Part shown: one piece after another, positions 39,979 to 52,080 of the stretch
Position numbering within the stretch: the stretch's first letter is position 1
How the letters are laid out: every line of letters begins with the position of its first letter
NCBI RefSeq assembly: GCF_910592395.1
Contig: NC_088313.1
Coordinates: 8,992,501-9,056,500 of the forward strand
Length of the DNA: 64,000 nt
Reading direction: 5' to 3'
Source of the DNA: Lineus longissimus
Lineage: Eukaryota; Nemertea; Pilidiophora; Heteronemertea; Lineidae
Made by a program: the position numbers and the translations under genes
Notes under the pieces: model-generated
Seen by the model: only the letters and a program-made list of their open reading frames with translations
Database searches by the model: none
Told to the model about the DNA's origin: nothing

Positions 39979-42800
39979 GGCAACTCCAATTCTACATAAT
40001 GGCCTACCAATTTATGAGGCAGGGAAGACTAGGCGCTACACTGCAGAAGAGGTTGTCCGCATATTAGGCCCTAGACTTCCGACCGAGTATATATGCTACC
40101 ATGTCCCAACCAGGGTCCAGAAGAACGCATCTTTTGTTGTCGACCTCTCAAGACTGGATAAAGAAAAGGAAATAACAGCTGATGATAATGGAGTCTACAA
40201 GTACTCCTCATCGAGACCAAGCTATCTGACCCTATCAAAGGACTGGGATATTGTTTACCAGTCAGGTAGTCGCCCAGAAGATAACTTGTCTGATCCAGCA
40301 AACAAATCATTCATGCTAAAAAACTTGCAGCACGTCTCAAAAATGTTTCCGATTTTCAGCGCATAATTTACCGCTTGGTTGATGCAAAAAATCAATTCTA
40401 CAAATTCTCTTTGGTACAGTATGTTTTTGATGGGGAGGAGCATGATTTTGACGTCACTCCTCATGGGAATTCTAAGACAAACAAAAAATCCCTTTAAATC
40501 CACCAGCCACAGCGTCAGGTCTAGAATAGCCGAGTTTAAAAACCGAAAAGCCGAAGGAAGCAGGATATCGGATCATGTCGGAAAGTGGTGTCTTCTATCA
40601 GCGAAAAATGCAGCATCTGTGCCGCGCAATTACAAACAATTGGAAAATTTCCGCTCCAGAGTCACCAGTCCAGTCCAGAGCACCAAAGACACATTGGCGC
40701 ATATGATAGAAGAGTGCAAAACCACAAGAAACAAGGTTGACGAAAGATTTGTTAGGAATGTGTATGGAGCACCTGAACCAATGGCAGTTCTTGGCACCAA
40801 CAAGTCATTCCAAGATGTTGAACGTTATTGCTGTGGAACAGACAGGCCATTCAACAGCGTTCTTACAATCGATCCCACCTTCAACCTTGGAGATTTCTAC
40901 CTGACTCCAACCACGTACGAAAATATTGGGATTGTGAATCGATCATGGAAGCATCCGTACTTCATTGGCCCCTGTCTAGTTCATTACAAAAAGGAGTACA
41001 GAACTTATCACCACTTGGCCTCATCACTGGTCAGTGAACGCCCTGGTATAGCAGGCCTAAAATGCTTCGGAACAGATGGGGAGGAAAGCCTTATCTCTAT
41101 TTACAAAGGTATTCCCAACTGCTGATTCACTGAGGTGTGAAATCCATTCAAAAAAGATTATCAAGGAGAAGCTGACATCCCTCAATATCCCCACTGAAGA
41201 CCAACAGCAGTACATGTGGGAGATCTATGGGAACTCCGTTGGATCTACTTACCATGAAGGCCTTGTTGACGCCGAGGATGCGGCCATGTTCTGAACTTGT
41301 TTGGAGAGTCTGGGGGATATTTGGGACAGGCGTGAAGCACCCCACACTCCTCGGAACAAGGAACCATCCTTCTTTCATTGGTTTGATCAGCATATTTCAT
41401 CATACATGTCAACCTGCATGCTCAAGCCAATCCGAATCAGGAATGGGGTCCAAAATAAATTCACCACAAATGCCAGTGAAAGCATCAATGCCATAATCAA
41501 GCGCAAAATGCAATACAAGGCCGAAAACCTGATAGCGTTTGTGGACAAAATCCATCAAATATTCTTGCAGCAGGAGGAAATGGTCAGGAGCGCCTTGCTT
41601 GGTGAAGGGGACTTCACAATCGTACCAGAGGCAAAAAAATTCCAACTTGGGGAAAGATACCTGCGTCTGAGCGACAGTGGAAAGAAGAGGCATGAAGAAA
41701 GATTTTACCACTGGGTGTTGAACAGAACCGGTGATGACGAGGAACCAGCCCAACCCCAATCAGCAGAAACCTCTTCATCGGCGTACGAACCAGCCGATGA
41801 GAGCCAAGCCCAACCCCCATCAACAAAAACCTCATCATCCGCGTACAAACCAGCCGATGAGAGCCAAGAGGCAGCTTCAACTCATCAACCCGATTTAGAT
41901 TTTCGGGATATTATGTCAATTGTAGGGATGCCCCAGGATCACTGCTGCAGAATGGTGCAAAAAGCTAGGAAATTTACAAAGGATGGGTCCGTGAGGAAAG
42001 GTTTTGATCAATATACTTATTTTGTACACGACTCAGATGCCAAAGCCCCACACTTCATTGAGAAAGTTTCCACTGGTGTGTATACATGTGATAAGGAGGA
42101 ACGGGTGAATGGATGTGCTGCATACAAGTCTAGGGGAATATGTTCCCACACAATGGCAGTCTCCATGGTTGAGAAAGATGACGATATCCTCATCGTGAAG
42201 TACAACACGAGTGGAAAAGGCAAGGTGAATCTATCAACACTGTCACAACATCAGATAATGCCTGGTGCCGGGTAGAAAGGTGGGCAAGTCAGGAAGAGAA
42301 AAAACAAGCCAAATGTGACTGAGAGGGTACCAGTGCAGCCGGTCCTGCAGGAAGAGCCTTTCGCACAAAAAGAGCCCGTTCCACCTCTGAAATTCACCAT
42401 TGCACGAGCTGGACCGAAGGAGAAATTACGCATGGAGAGGGTACCTGAACACAATTGCAAAGAAGAGCCATTCTACCTGACAACCTTGTCGAAACATCCA
42501 AAGGTGAAGGTTTGCTCAGGTTGTCACCAGCAATTTGCAAGACCAGCTCCTGGAAAATCTCCTCAACCACCACATGATCTGATTATACAGCATAGCGAAA
42601 AACCATTCTGGCTTGACCGTGAAAACAACATCCTGAGGAGTGGTCGCAAACAATTTGTTTACTACCATGTATCTGTCAACTGTGTACGAAGAGGAGGCGA
42701 GGGTGGCAACGGAGGTTTCACTGGGCGAAATATCAATATGAGCAAACTGGAAGATTTCACACCTACAGATAAGCACAAGAACTATCTTCTCTCGCCCTAA
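39979..42800 (+). pseudogene. MULE transposase with SWIM zinc finger, multiply frameshifted
   Basis: Acceptor at 39978 opens ILHNGLPIYEAGKTRRYTAE. Frame changes near 40320, 40490, 41090 and 41295 break the gene. The DDE core is legible: LTIDPTFNLGDFYLTP (first Asp, ~40860), FGTDGEESL (second Asp, ~41065) and TNASESINAIIKRK (Glu, ~41470). A duplicated Ser/Pro/Ala linker (SSSAYEPADESQAQPPS) follows. The SWIM-type finger is YTCDKEERVNGC ... YKSRGICSHTMAV (~42085-42170). The C-terminal extension (42315-42800) has VCSGCHQQF and VYYHVSVNCVRR, usual in this invertebrate MULE group. It would cut and paste its element. Confidence 0.8.
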
Positions 42801-42858
42801 GCTTGATACTGGATCATTATCAGGGGGACCTACAATCCCCACTGCCGGCTCAACCCGT

Positions 42859-43284
42859 TTGCCTCCTAACACCTCTTGTCGTTACTGCCCTAAACTCAAC
42901 CTGACAGGAAGGATCGGCAGCACAACTACCACGCGCTCATACACGGCCATGAAGCACATCACATGCAAAAGCAGTAACCTCATTTACTGCATCACATGCA
43001 AAAGATGCAACCAACAATACGTTGGTCAAAGCAAGCTCCGCCTCATGGACAGATTTGTAAAACACTTTTACAATATCTCCAAGGGCAACAAAGATGACAC
43101 CATCGGCCGGCACTTCACCAGCCATAACCACGCAGGCATTGATGATGTGTCCATATCAATCCTGTCCTTCATCCACGCCCACCCAGAATCGCCCCAAAGT
43201 GCTGTACTCAGGGACACCATCGAAATCAGATGGATCCATAGATTGCGCACTGTAGCTCCGCTGGGAGTCAATGTCCTAGACTAG
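42859..43284 (+). CDS. GIY-YIG endonuclease domain of a Penelope-like element
   Basis: A CRYC-type Cys pair leads into LIYCITCKRCNQQYVGQSKL, whose YC..C..C..QYVG is the PLE form of the GIY-YIG motif. It is followed by the catalytic Arg region RLMDRFVKHF, then IGRHFTSHNHAG and, near the end, IEIRWIHRLRT with the catalytic Glu and PLGVNVLD. Intact 142 codons, but RT is missing because of 5' truncation. In a full element this domain nicks target DNA to prime reverse transcription. Confidence 0.85.
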   Translation: MPPNTSCRYCPKLNLTGRIGSTTTTRSYTAMKHITCKSSNLIYCITCKRCNQQYVGQSKLRLMDRFVKHFYNISKGNKDDTIGRHFTSHNHAGIDDVSISILSFIHAHPESPQSAVLRDTIEIRWIHRLRTVAPLGVNVLD

Positions 43285-43755
43285 TATGTACTGTACACAT
43301 ACATTGCCACGTCTTTTAACAACTTTTCCCTATGTGTACTCTACAGGGTTCCCCCAGTCTTACTCCAAAGACAGGGGCAGCATTACTTAAACCGTATCCC
43401 GACACACTCCATGTCACATCCTATCCACTCAGGACAGGCTATCCGTCAAGCTATTGACCCCTGGAACTAATATCGGGACCATTCCGGTCCCAGACTGTCC
43501 GACGTGTAAAATACCAACAGGTCAACTGGATATGCGGCCTTTTACTCCCCACAGCCGCACATCTAGGATAGGAACATTTTTCTATCAACAGTCCACGGCC
43601 CGCCTCTGCAGGGCCAACCCATCTTGATCAATATCGCCTTTATAAGTGTCTGATGAGCAACTCCTGCGAAACCGTTCACACCACCCCTGGCATAACCCAC
43701 ATGGCGCGCCTCCCCGCCATTCCGCGCAACTTTGCCGCCATGCTCCCTAGGAGCA

Positions 43756-43831
43756 TGACGTCATGTCCGTCTCAAAGCCATGACGTCATAAAGGGGCCCA
43801 GCATCACGTCAACCACTGCGTCTTGACGTCA
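43756..43831 (+). promoter_or_regulatory. Three TGACGTCA (CRE-type) palindromes in the Penelope 3' region
   Basis: Exact TGACGTCA at 43756, 43781 and 43824. This is the CREB/ATF consensus octamer. A role for them is inference. Confidence 0.4.
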
Positions 43832-44145
43832 GTTCCAACACCTCACACGGTTTAAGAGATCAAGCGAAGACTTTTGAGCCTTCACAACGGTCACACAAGC
43901 CAATTAAGCTGGTCGCATCTCACCGCATTGCCACGTCAAAAATAAAATGGATCATTATCTAAGGTCTTCATATCGGATTGACATCTTGCATCAGAGGAAT
44001 GGCTATCGGGCGCCAAACGTCTTAAGATTATTAATCAAATCAATCAGGGCCAATCAATCATACCTTTTATGAGCGGGTCAGAATGTCGGAAACACATTTT
44101 ATGGGGTGTGGCTGCATAATCAATGAGCGACTCTCCCTGTCAACA

Positions 44146-44290
44146 AAATCTGGTCACTATGACCAGATACAATAATCTGGTCAATAACTTACACTGGTCA
44201 AAGTGACTGGTCACTTCGACCAGATAGAACTCGTCATCGACGCTCAACTTGTTAGATTGATTAGGTAAACTTGTCAGGTTAACCAGATGT
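44146..44290 (-). repeat. Cluster of CTGGTCA..TGACCAG palindromes
   Basis: ATCTGGTCACTATGACCAGAT, CTGGTCACTTCGACCAG and GTTAACCAGATG. Possible right end of the MULE, in inverted relation to 39697-39850. Confidence 0.5.
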
Positions 44291-45063
44291 TTCTGTTAAT
44301 TTCGTTTCTGTTTTCGATTTCGTTTACAGTGCTGCATATTATAGCATATTGGATTTTTTCGGCCCCTGACATATCTTACCATAGCAAGGGTAAAATACTC
44401 CTCCACTTCAATTCTACTGGTATTATTGTTGCATGTCATTCCTAAGTTTGAAACATTCATGCTTGCTTGCACTATATGAATGCGCTGTTACCTCACACTG
44501 GGATGTCCAGTTGATCTGAAGGGATTGAATGAACACACCTGGATATCCGATAATAAGTTGGATTACGGACCAGCCGGGGGGGGGGGGGGTTGGGGGGGAT
44601 GTGAAATGAAAAAAAGGTTATAAATGTTCCAATGGTCCATTTTTAGGCCACTGTTTTTTCCCGACTATAGAATAGTGAAGAATTCAAAAACACTTTTCCC
44701 GACGTTTCATTCGTTTGTATCTTGTAAATTCACGCATCTGGCTGAATAGCCCTTGCATGTATCATCCTACCCCTTTCCCTAGTAATATCGCATATTGTAG
44801 ACCATTCATTGTTTATGTTCACAAGTACTGTAAACTATGAAACTATCACAATTTTCACCATGCACAGTATATATCAATAAACTTCACCTGATTTAGAATG
44901 AAAACTAAACTTCCTTCATTGTTGTAACTATGCAGCGACAGGGGCCATCGTAATATCAAAATAGAGTGACACAGGCAAAGTTTGACAGTTTGTTTGTAAG
45001 AGACCCCTATAACTGATACAGCAATAATGCGTTTGGAGTTGTCAAGCAACACCTATACAGTCT
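44291..45063. other. No gene seen
   Basis: A/T-rich. G-run at 44575-44589. Confidence 0.6.
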
Positions 45064-45893
45064 GTAGGAATGGGTCAGAATCCAGCTGAAAATCAGCCAA
45101 CAAAGGGATTCAGACTGGACGATCCCTTTGAGGTTAACCAACCATGATAATCTGTATCAACAAACCCACGAGTCCTGCCCACACTGCCTGGGGCTGCATG
45201 TAAGGTTATATAATATAACGCAATCAAAGGCATCACCTGGCTAGCTTTTTTATTATAATAGTACATTGGTTCATTTAGTGACCCAACCCAAGAAACTGCT
45301 TGGAAACATATGTTGAGATAATTTTTGATAGGCCAGACGCATGCATTGTAACAAACAATGTATCGCTGCAAATCATGAATTTTGGCATTGAATGCATTTC
45401 TGAGATGGCCCCTTGGAACTTGGAACTTGGAACTTCATGGAACTTGGAACTTCATGGAACTTGGAACTCTGATTAGGGAGTCCCCTGTAGGAATGGGTCA
45501 GAATCCAGCTGAAAATCAGCCAACAAAGGGATTCAGACTGGACGATCCCTTTGAGGTTAACCAACCATGATAATCTGTATCAACAAACCCACGAGTCCTG
45601 CCCACACTGCCTGGGGCTGCATGTAAGGTTATATAATATTACGCAATCAAAGGCATCACCTGGCTAGCTTTCTTATTATAATAGTACATTGGTTCATTTA
45701 GTGACCCAACCCAAGAAACTGCTTGGAAACATATGTTGAGATAACTTTTGACAGGCCAGACGCATGCATTGTAACAAACAATGTATCGCTGCAAATCATG
45801 AATTTTGGCATTGAATGCATTTCTGAGATGGCCCCTTGGAACTTGGAACTTGGAACTTGGAACTTCATGGAACTTGGAACTCTGATTAGGGAG
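45064..45893 (+). repeat. 423-bp tandem duplication with inner GGAACTT minisatellite
   Basis: GTAGGAATGGGTCAGAATCC starts units at 45064 and 45487. Each unit ends in TTGGAACTTGGAACTTCATG repeats and GATTAGGGAGTCCC. Few substitutions separate the copies. No coding frame is shared. Confidence 0.95.
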
Positions 45894-47229
45894 TCCCTCC
45901 AAGATGGCAGCCGGAATATAATACACAAAGCTTGGTTCAGGTCAAGTTGGTTCTAATAAACGCATGCAATCTTAATTACTACTAACACAATTAAGGGGCA
46001 TACATGGGTGGATTCAGGCCTTTTATGTAATCCTTAAGCGGTTGGGGTGAGGAACTGGGTTGTTTATTGGGGTAGCAATTAACACTTTCATGCCAGCACC
46101 TCCCTAAAAAGCGGCGTCTGGTGCCGTCTGATTAAACTTGCGTTTCTATTCTAGCTGAAACATCTGTGAGAAATGGCTGACCAGGTAGCTACAAGATCTT
46201 ATACATGAGCAAATTCTACTTGTTACCACCGCGTGTCTTCAGCGGGTCCAACGGCGTGTGGGGAATTGGTCCGCAAAATTTGCTTACGCCATGACGACAT
46301 TCTTTTCTGAAGGATCCTTGCGGATCGCTTCTTTCTTCGACAAATAATTTGTTACAGGCAGCTTGCCTGGGGTGCTAAATGTGTTAAAGTCCTCGATAAT
46401 TGCACCAAGTTTCTGTAAGTATGAATAAAATGGTATAGTTCGGCCTACTTTGGTCACAAATAGAGTTTTTCTGGCGATGCCGCTTAGCCCTGGACGCCAG
46501 CGTGGTTGGGACATGTGTCTTCAGTCTTCGACTGTCTGTATTGCTATTATTCTAGTAACTTGATCGATCATCTCATGATTATAAGGACTATAGGTTGTTT
46601 ATTTGTGATTCTGATGTTTAAATGAGTGATCATTGTCAGTAGAATACTGTATAAAATTGTTTTGCTGATATTGTCTCAGCTCCAACATCCCTTGCGGTTC
46701 TACTACCTCATGGTGTAGTAGTTCCATTGTCTTCTCGTAGATGGCAGCACCGTCCGGGACGTCTGCTAGCTTTGTCTTCAAGGTTGTGACTTTGTCCTTC
46801 TTTGGATTAAGTGCTGTTTTTGCTACCTGAATGGTATTGTTTTAGGCTTTTAGCTTATGCCTGTCTGTAATTTGTGTATTTTCAGTGAACCCTCACATGA
46901 TCCTCAAGTGTTTACCTCACCATTCCTCAGCTGAAATCTCACCTGTTAGATGCGTCATCTTCACGTCAACTTCACTTCGAAGATTCAACCCTCAACTCAC
47001 CTTACCTGATGTACCTTGCCATAGATGTTGTTGTTTTAATAAATTTACGAGGAGTTTACAAGACTTGGACTGGAATTTTTGTTTATCTAGGAGGACTTAG
47101 ATATCGCTAACAGCCTACTAGCCTAGGTTGTCCTGATGTGATTGGACGCCCGTGTGAGGGCGCTCACATTATCGTTCAAGAAACTTGCTTTCTTCACAGT
47201 GGACACTGTGGACAGTCATTAATGACATT
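45894..47229. other. Non-coding, may include a BEL/Pao LTR
   Basis: A polyadenylation-like AATAAA occurs at 47037 and the text just before the gag start (GTGAGGGCGCTCACATTATC) could be an LTR 3' region and leader. No second LTR is present to prove it. A minus-strand 60-codon frame at 46599-46781 has no recognised domain. Confidence 0.35.
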
Positions 47230-48872
47230 ATGGCTACAAATTATAAGACACCCGGTATCAATTCTGAAAGGAAACGTGGACAGCGCCTACAGATAGGCGG
47301 GATGAAGGCCGCTATGACGAGGAAGACCAATGAGGTGCGTGACCTCATGGAACTGGGGGAAGACATTGAGTGCATAAACCGCCGCATGTCGGGCATAAAG
47401 ACCCTTTTTGAGAAAACGTACGACAAAATAACTGACATTGCAAACTCTGCTCAGTCGAGTACTGAGCAGGAGAACTTTGATGGCCAACTGGCCACCATAG
47501 AGGACAATTATCGCTCCCTCGTGGATGAGGTCCACGAGTGGGACCGTGCTGTGAATGACTTCAGTTTTGACTGTGATTATGATCACAGTCAGTATGAGGA
47601 GCAAACCAACCCCAAGAGCTTCTGGGTTGGTCTTTCAGATGATCAGTCAAAATCGAACAACACGCGTGATAGGCACAATCATAAACCAGACAAGGACAAT
47701 GCTAGTATTGATCATGACAATGTTGACAATGATGTTCACATCAAGCGTGAACCAGATGATATTCATGGTGCATGTACATCCAATGATGGGGACAAAGTAG
47801 CTGCAGAGCCTCGAGAAGCCCCTAAGCTTGAGCCAATTGCTCCGCCGACCGGGGATGCAATAGGGACCGGGGGTGCAGTAGGTGGTGACATAGTGCCTCG
47901 CCCTTGGTGGCTATGCACACCACCCATGCCACTGATGAACTTGAACAATAACTGCCTGGACATCCTCCAGCTGCCGAAGTTTGAACTAATGTCCTTTGAT
48001 GGGGATCCGTTAAAGTATCATAGATTTATGAGCAGCTTCGAGAACAGTGTTGGCCGACTAAATGTGGAGGACAACTCGAAGTTGAATAGGCTATACCAGT
48101 ACTGTACTGGTACAGCGCTGAAAGTCATTGAGTGCTGTGCCGTAATGGACCCCTCCAGGGTTACAGCAGGGCACTTAGCCTACTACACGAACGATTTGGG
48201 AACAGTTATAGAATTACGGAGGCCTGGATTGCCAGGATAACCACTCCCAATCCGATACGGTAACATGACCCGAAAGCTTTGCAAGATTTTGCAGATGACT
48301 TGTTAAACTGTAGTGAGACTCTCAAGGCCATGGGATGCTCTAAGAAGATTGATACACAGCGATCTTTGGTGAAGATCGTTGACCGCTTCACCAGATCATT
48401 CACCAGGTGGTGTAAGGAGGCCGTATCCACCCTACAAGTTACCGGGGGTTACCCGAATATTGAAGAATTAGTGCAGTTTGTTAATAGAGCGGCCAAGGAG
48501 GCCAATGACCCTGTTTTCGGAAGTCGACAAACTCAAGGAGCGCCAAACTCAAAGCGACCGGACAATAAGCTGGGCTATAAACCAAAGCCCACCTTTGTCC
48601 CTGGGCGTCCCAAGGCCACGAATTTCGCCTTGAGCACCGAAGCAGGACATTCCCAGGGCCACAATGATCATGACACTGATGGTGTTTGTCTCCTGAATCC
48701 GAGCCATGGAGTTCACACGTTGTTCCAATGCCCAGATTTCAAGGAAATGAAACCATCAGCTTTAACTTTGAATAATTTGATTGTACTTCGAGAGGGTGAA
48801 AGTAGGCCTACTTCCGCTCAGGAAAAGGGGTGCCGTGGGGGGGTAGTGCCCCACAAAAAAAATTGTTTTTAA
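47230..48872 (+). pseudogene. BEL/Pao retrotransposon gag, truncated
   Basis: ATG 47230 opens MATNYKTPGINSERKRGQRL. A coiled region is followed by an Asp-rich linker. The DUF1759-type core then appears: LPKFELMSFDGDPLKYHRFM, then YQYCTGTALKVIECCAVMDP. A frame change near 48240 leads to LQDFADDLLNCSETLKAMGC and QRSLVKIVDRF, hallmarks of BEL/Pao gag. A Cys/His knuckle, CLLNPSHGVHTLFQC, lies near 48690-48735. Protease and polymerase are absent; similarity stops near 48820. Confidence 0.8.
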
Positions 48873-49716
48873 AATTTAAATTGTTTTTTACCGTTAAGGA
48901 TAAATGACCCCTCCTAAAGCGTTTTCTGACCCTCAAAATGGCAATATCTGCTCCTATCCTTGTAATTGAAAGGCCTGTCGCACTGGTCACTTACTCAATC
49001 CTAATTCCAGCCATTGGCTTGATTCACAGGCACAGCTGGTAGTTGAGTTTATGTTCCAGTCTGGGAGATTAACCCTCTGCAGACCATGATCTTTTGGTTT
49101 TGGGCTAATCTCTCCATGTGAAATTCACATGGATTCTTGCAAAGGCACTACCTTTACAAGAGCAGACTGCATCCGGTGGCTTGTATAATCTTTTTGATGG
49201 CTGTTGTATAGAAACTTTTATTTTCAGGAATCTATGATTGTGAAACAACGGAAACTTCACAACATGATTTCTGTATCTATGGATTGTATGGCCCCAGTGT
49301 AAACTCCTGACAACTTGGCCTCAAATTTGTCCTTGACTGGCCTTAAAAAAGCCTTAATTTTGTTCACCAAAAAGCTGCAGGAACCATGTACAGTCAGTTA
49401 CAACATCTATTTGTTGCCTTGTTCTTGTGAGTCTGGGGCATATGCACTGCTTTGCAATGCTCTTGTCTGAATAATGCCCAGGCAGTCATTGAAAACTTGA
49501 AAAAAATCTTGAAATGTCATTGAAAAGTCATTGAAAAAATTTCCTTTGAGGTGTTCGAACCCTGTAGATTAAACTTGTAGAATTCCTACCCATCATCAGT
49601 CTAGCATGCAACAGCTTAATACCGGTACAGGATAAATGGAACGGAACAGTATCATTCCCAAGATTTTTGCGGAATGCCCGAACAGGTTGTTAATTCAGAT
49701 TTTCTTTGTATTCCAG
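48873..49716. other. No gene seen
   Basis: Ordinary A/T-rich intergenic text before the BED-type exon. Confidence 0.5.
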
Positions 49717-50710
49717 GTGTGGAAAGAGAGGTACGCACGGGAACATCAAGGCATCGTGAAGTCGAAGGTGTCAGAACATAAAGCATACTGTCTTTATTGT
49801 AAAAAAGACTTTTCGATTGCAGCGTCTGGTGTCTATGATATCAAAAGACATTGCGCCACCACTAATAAAAAGCATCAGGAGAGAAAAGACCTAGCAAAAA
49901 ATAACTCAACCTTGCTTGCCTTTCAACCTAATGCTCCATTGACTAATGTAGAAATGCAAACTATTCGTGCAGAGGCAATATTTTCAGAACTGATAGCAGA
50001 GTGCAACTTACCTCTGTGAATGGCCAACAAGTTTAGTGATACCTTTAGTAAGGCTTTCCCTGACAGTCAGATTGCTAAACGTTATAGTTCTCGTCGGAAC
50101 AAGACCACCGCAATAGTCAAGAAATTGGCAAGAGATGAAAAGTTTGCTGTTGCCCAAGCAATGAAAGATGGCTCAGCACAGAATGATGGATCGAATGACG
50201 TCAAGGAAAAGGAGTTCCCTGTAGTGATAACCACTGGATCAGTCGAGCATGGGGTTAAGATCAAGCTGCTATCCCTGCCAGTTCTTGTGCCTGGACAAAA
50301 GGCCACAGGTATGTATTAATCGACTGGTGTTGTCCATCATTGGATACTGGCTTAAAGTGAAAATTTAATTGGTTACACTTTTTTCAGTGAGCATTCAAGT
50401 GTACGTGCTTGTTGTTGAGAGCTAGTAAAAGGGTACTTTGTCCCCGTATCTGAAAAGCTGGTTTGCAAAGAGGAAAATGACTGCAAAAAGTTGGTCGTCG
50501 TATTTTGCCAGGGTAACAAAACACAATAACTGCAGTCAAGTGCCTACCATCTGCCCCTGAGGCTTAGATTTGATTTAAATGATCATTTATTGAATTGATT
50601 GTTTTTGTTTTCAGGAGAGAATATTAATAAATTGGTAGCTGGTGAAGTTGACCAAGCCCGAGCTCCTTGGAACTGGTGTATGGCATTCGGTACAGATAAC
50701 GCCCCAGTAA

Positions 50711-51484
50711 AGCAGGGTGTACATTGGCAACATTTCTCCAACATTTCTCCAACATTTTTACAACATGCCCTGTGTACACTATTTTAAGAGTGTTGGAAAT
50801 TTGTTGGGAATATGTTGGAAGTTTGTTGTAAAAACAGAGCAGGAAGTTTTTTTTGGTGGGAAAATAATGGATGAATTCAAGGAGAGCACATGTGTTTTGG
50901 CTGCTTCTGCCACAGTTTTGGCAATTGTCTTGTCAAGACGGCAAAGGCGGAGGAAAAAGGAAGCCAAGAGACTGTGGACCAGGCCGTGGATCCAAATGAG
51001 GCAGCAGCATGGAGCATACCATTGCCTGCTGAGGGAGTTGAGGATGAGTGATAAGCCCTCCTATAAGAACTTCCTGAGAATGGATGAGGGGGCATTTGAG
51101 GAACTCCTTGCTGAGGTTTCACCCCTTATTGCAAAGCAAGACATCCAATTAAGGGAATCTATACCTGCTGCAGAAAGACTTGCACTGACCATCTAGGGCT
51201 GGTCACATGACTTCAGGTAGATCACACGATCAATTAGATGTTGTAAGAATGTTGGAAAACTGGTTTTGCTCTGTGCACACTTAGCAACAATTTTACAACA
51301 CGACCAAAAACTTGCAACAACAAATTGACCAGACAATTCTTTTTGCAACAAATTTCCAACAATTCTCCAACATTTTTACAACATTATTTTCTCTGTACAC
51401 ACTTGGCAACATTTTTACAACACGGCGTTGCAACAAGGAATGTTGGAGAAATGTTGTAAAAATGTTGCTAGTGTACACAGGCCT
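50711..51484 (+). mobile_element. PIF/Harbinger element, internally deleted, TAA target duplication
   Basis: Flanked by TAA at 50708-50710 and 51485-51487. The ends are inverted, with GTGTACAYTRGCAACATTTC on each side, and further AACATTTYTMCAACATT blocks form long subterminal repeats. Taking the element and one TAA out leaves the hAT frame uninterrupted (APVMVGKENGV). TWA targets and such ends are typical of PIF/Harbinger. Confidence 0.85.
50869..51196 (+). pseudogene. Harbinger nuclease N-terminal fragment
   Basis: ATG 50869 opens MDEFKESTCVLAASATVLAI. It continues RRKKEAKRLWTRPWIQMRQQ, YHCLLRELRM, YKNFLRMDEGAFEELLAEVS and IPAAERLALTI then TAG. This order (WxRPW, LLRELR, FLRM, ERLALT) is the N-terminal region of Harbinger nucleases. 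The DDE catalytic domain is deleted. Confidence 0.8.
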
Positions 51485-51707
51485 TAATGGTAGGAAAAGA
51501 GAATGGAGTCTTTGCACACTTGAAAAAGAAGAAGCATCCAACATTTTCCTGGCCGGTTGCCCCATCCATTTGATCCACATTGCTGCCAAGAAAGGTTGTG
51601 AGGCTCTACCTTTCAAGATAGATGACAAACTGGTGGACACATTTTGCCACTTCGATAAATCAAGTAATCGGCTTGGAGACCTGGCAGAGTGGCAAGCATT
51701 CTATGAG

Positions 51708-52080
51708 GTTAGTTGTGGCACTCATGATACTGCTGTTATGGCTACAACATTTTATGTTTCTCCATTGTTGTCCAACTTGCAACTTTCAAAAGATTGTTTT
51801 GTGTCACTGTTCTCACTTGTAAAAAACATTGGATGGCCAAATTTTGGTTGAGAATTGGTGGATTTAGTGTCTTTCTGAAGACTGAACATGATCTGAACAG
51901 CATGTACGTTGTATCATTGTTACCTATAGTTCATGCAGAAAAGGGCAATGCATTGGTCTGTTAGTAGGGGAGCCTCACAGTCGCCATTCCATTGGGGTGC
52001 TTGCTTCAAATGATCATTATGCTACATACAAAGTCTACGCTCACTATTTTATTTTTTAACATTGGCAAATTGCATTTGAG
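51708..52080 (+). other. Intron of hAT copy A absent from copy B
   Basis: Bounded by TATGAG|GTTAGT and CATTTGAG|GTTGAC. The exon codons join FYE to VDHTT. In copy B the same codons (FYE VDHRT near 56206) are contiguous. TGAGGTT occurs at both edges. Confidence 0.6.

Larger units (their letters stand above)
42822..43947 (+). mobile_element. Penelope-like retroelement, 5'-truncated, with 12-bp target duplication
   Basis: The 1,126-base insert is bracketed by perfect TGGATCATTATC copies at 42810-42821 and 43948-43959. It contains only the endonuclease end of a Penelope-like element and a 3' untranslated region. 5' truncation with a 10-15-bp target duplication is usual for such insertions. Confidence 0.85.
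39697..44290 (+). mobile_element. Mutator-like (MULE) transposon, probable extent
   Basis: A MULE transposase gene is flanked by two A/T-rich clusters of short palindromes with a related CTGGTTA/TAACCAG start: left 39697-39850, right 44146-44290 (inverted). These may be terminal or subterminal inverted repeats, though the mini-exons at 39.1-39.4 kb lie outside. A Penelope-like element is inserted in the 3' part. No 9-bp target duplication was identified. Confidence 0.45.

Noticed and set aside
45093-45371. Minus-strand frames in the 423-bp repeat
   Set aside because: No motif, and the frame is not maintained across both repeat copies beyond shared sequence.
46284-46781. Minus-strand frames MSQPRWRPG... 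and MKTKLADVPDGA...
   Set aside because: Short, with no recognised domain or splice support. They might be remnants of an old retroelement, but I cannot support it.
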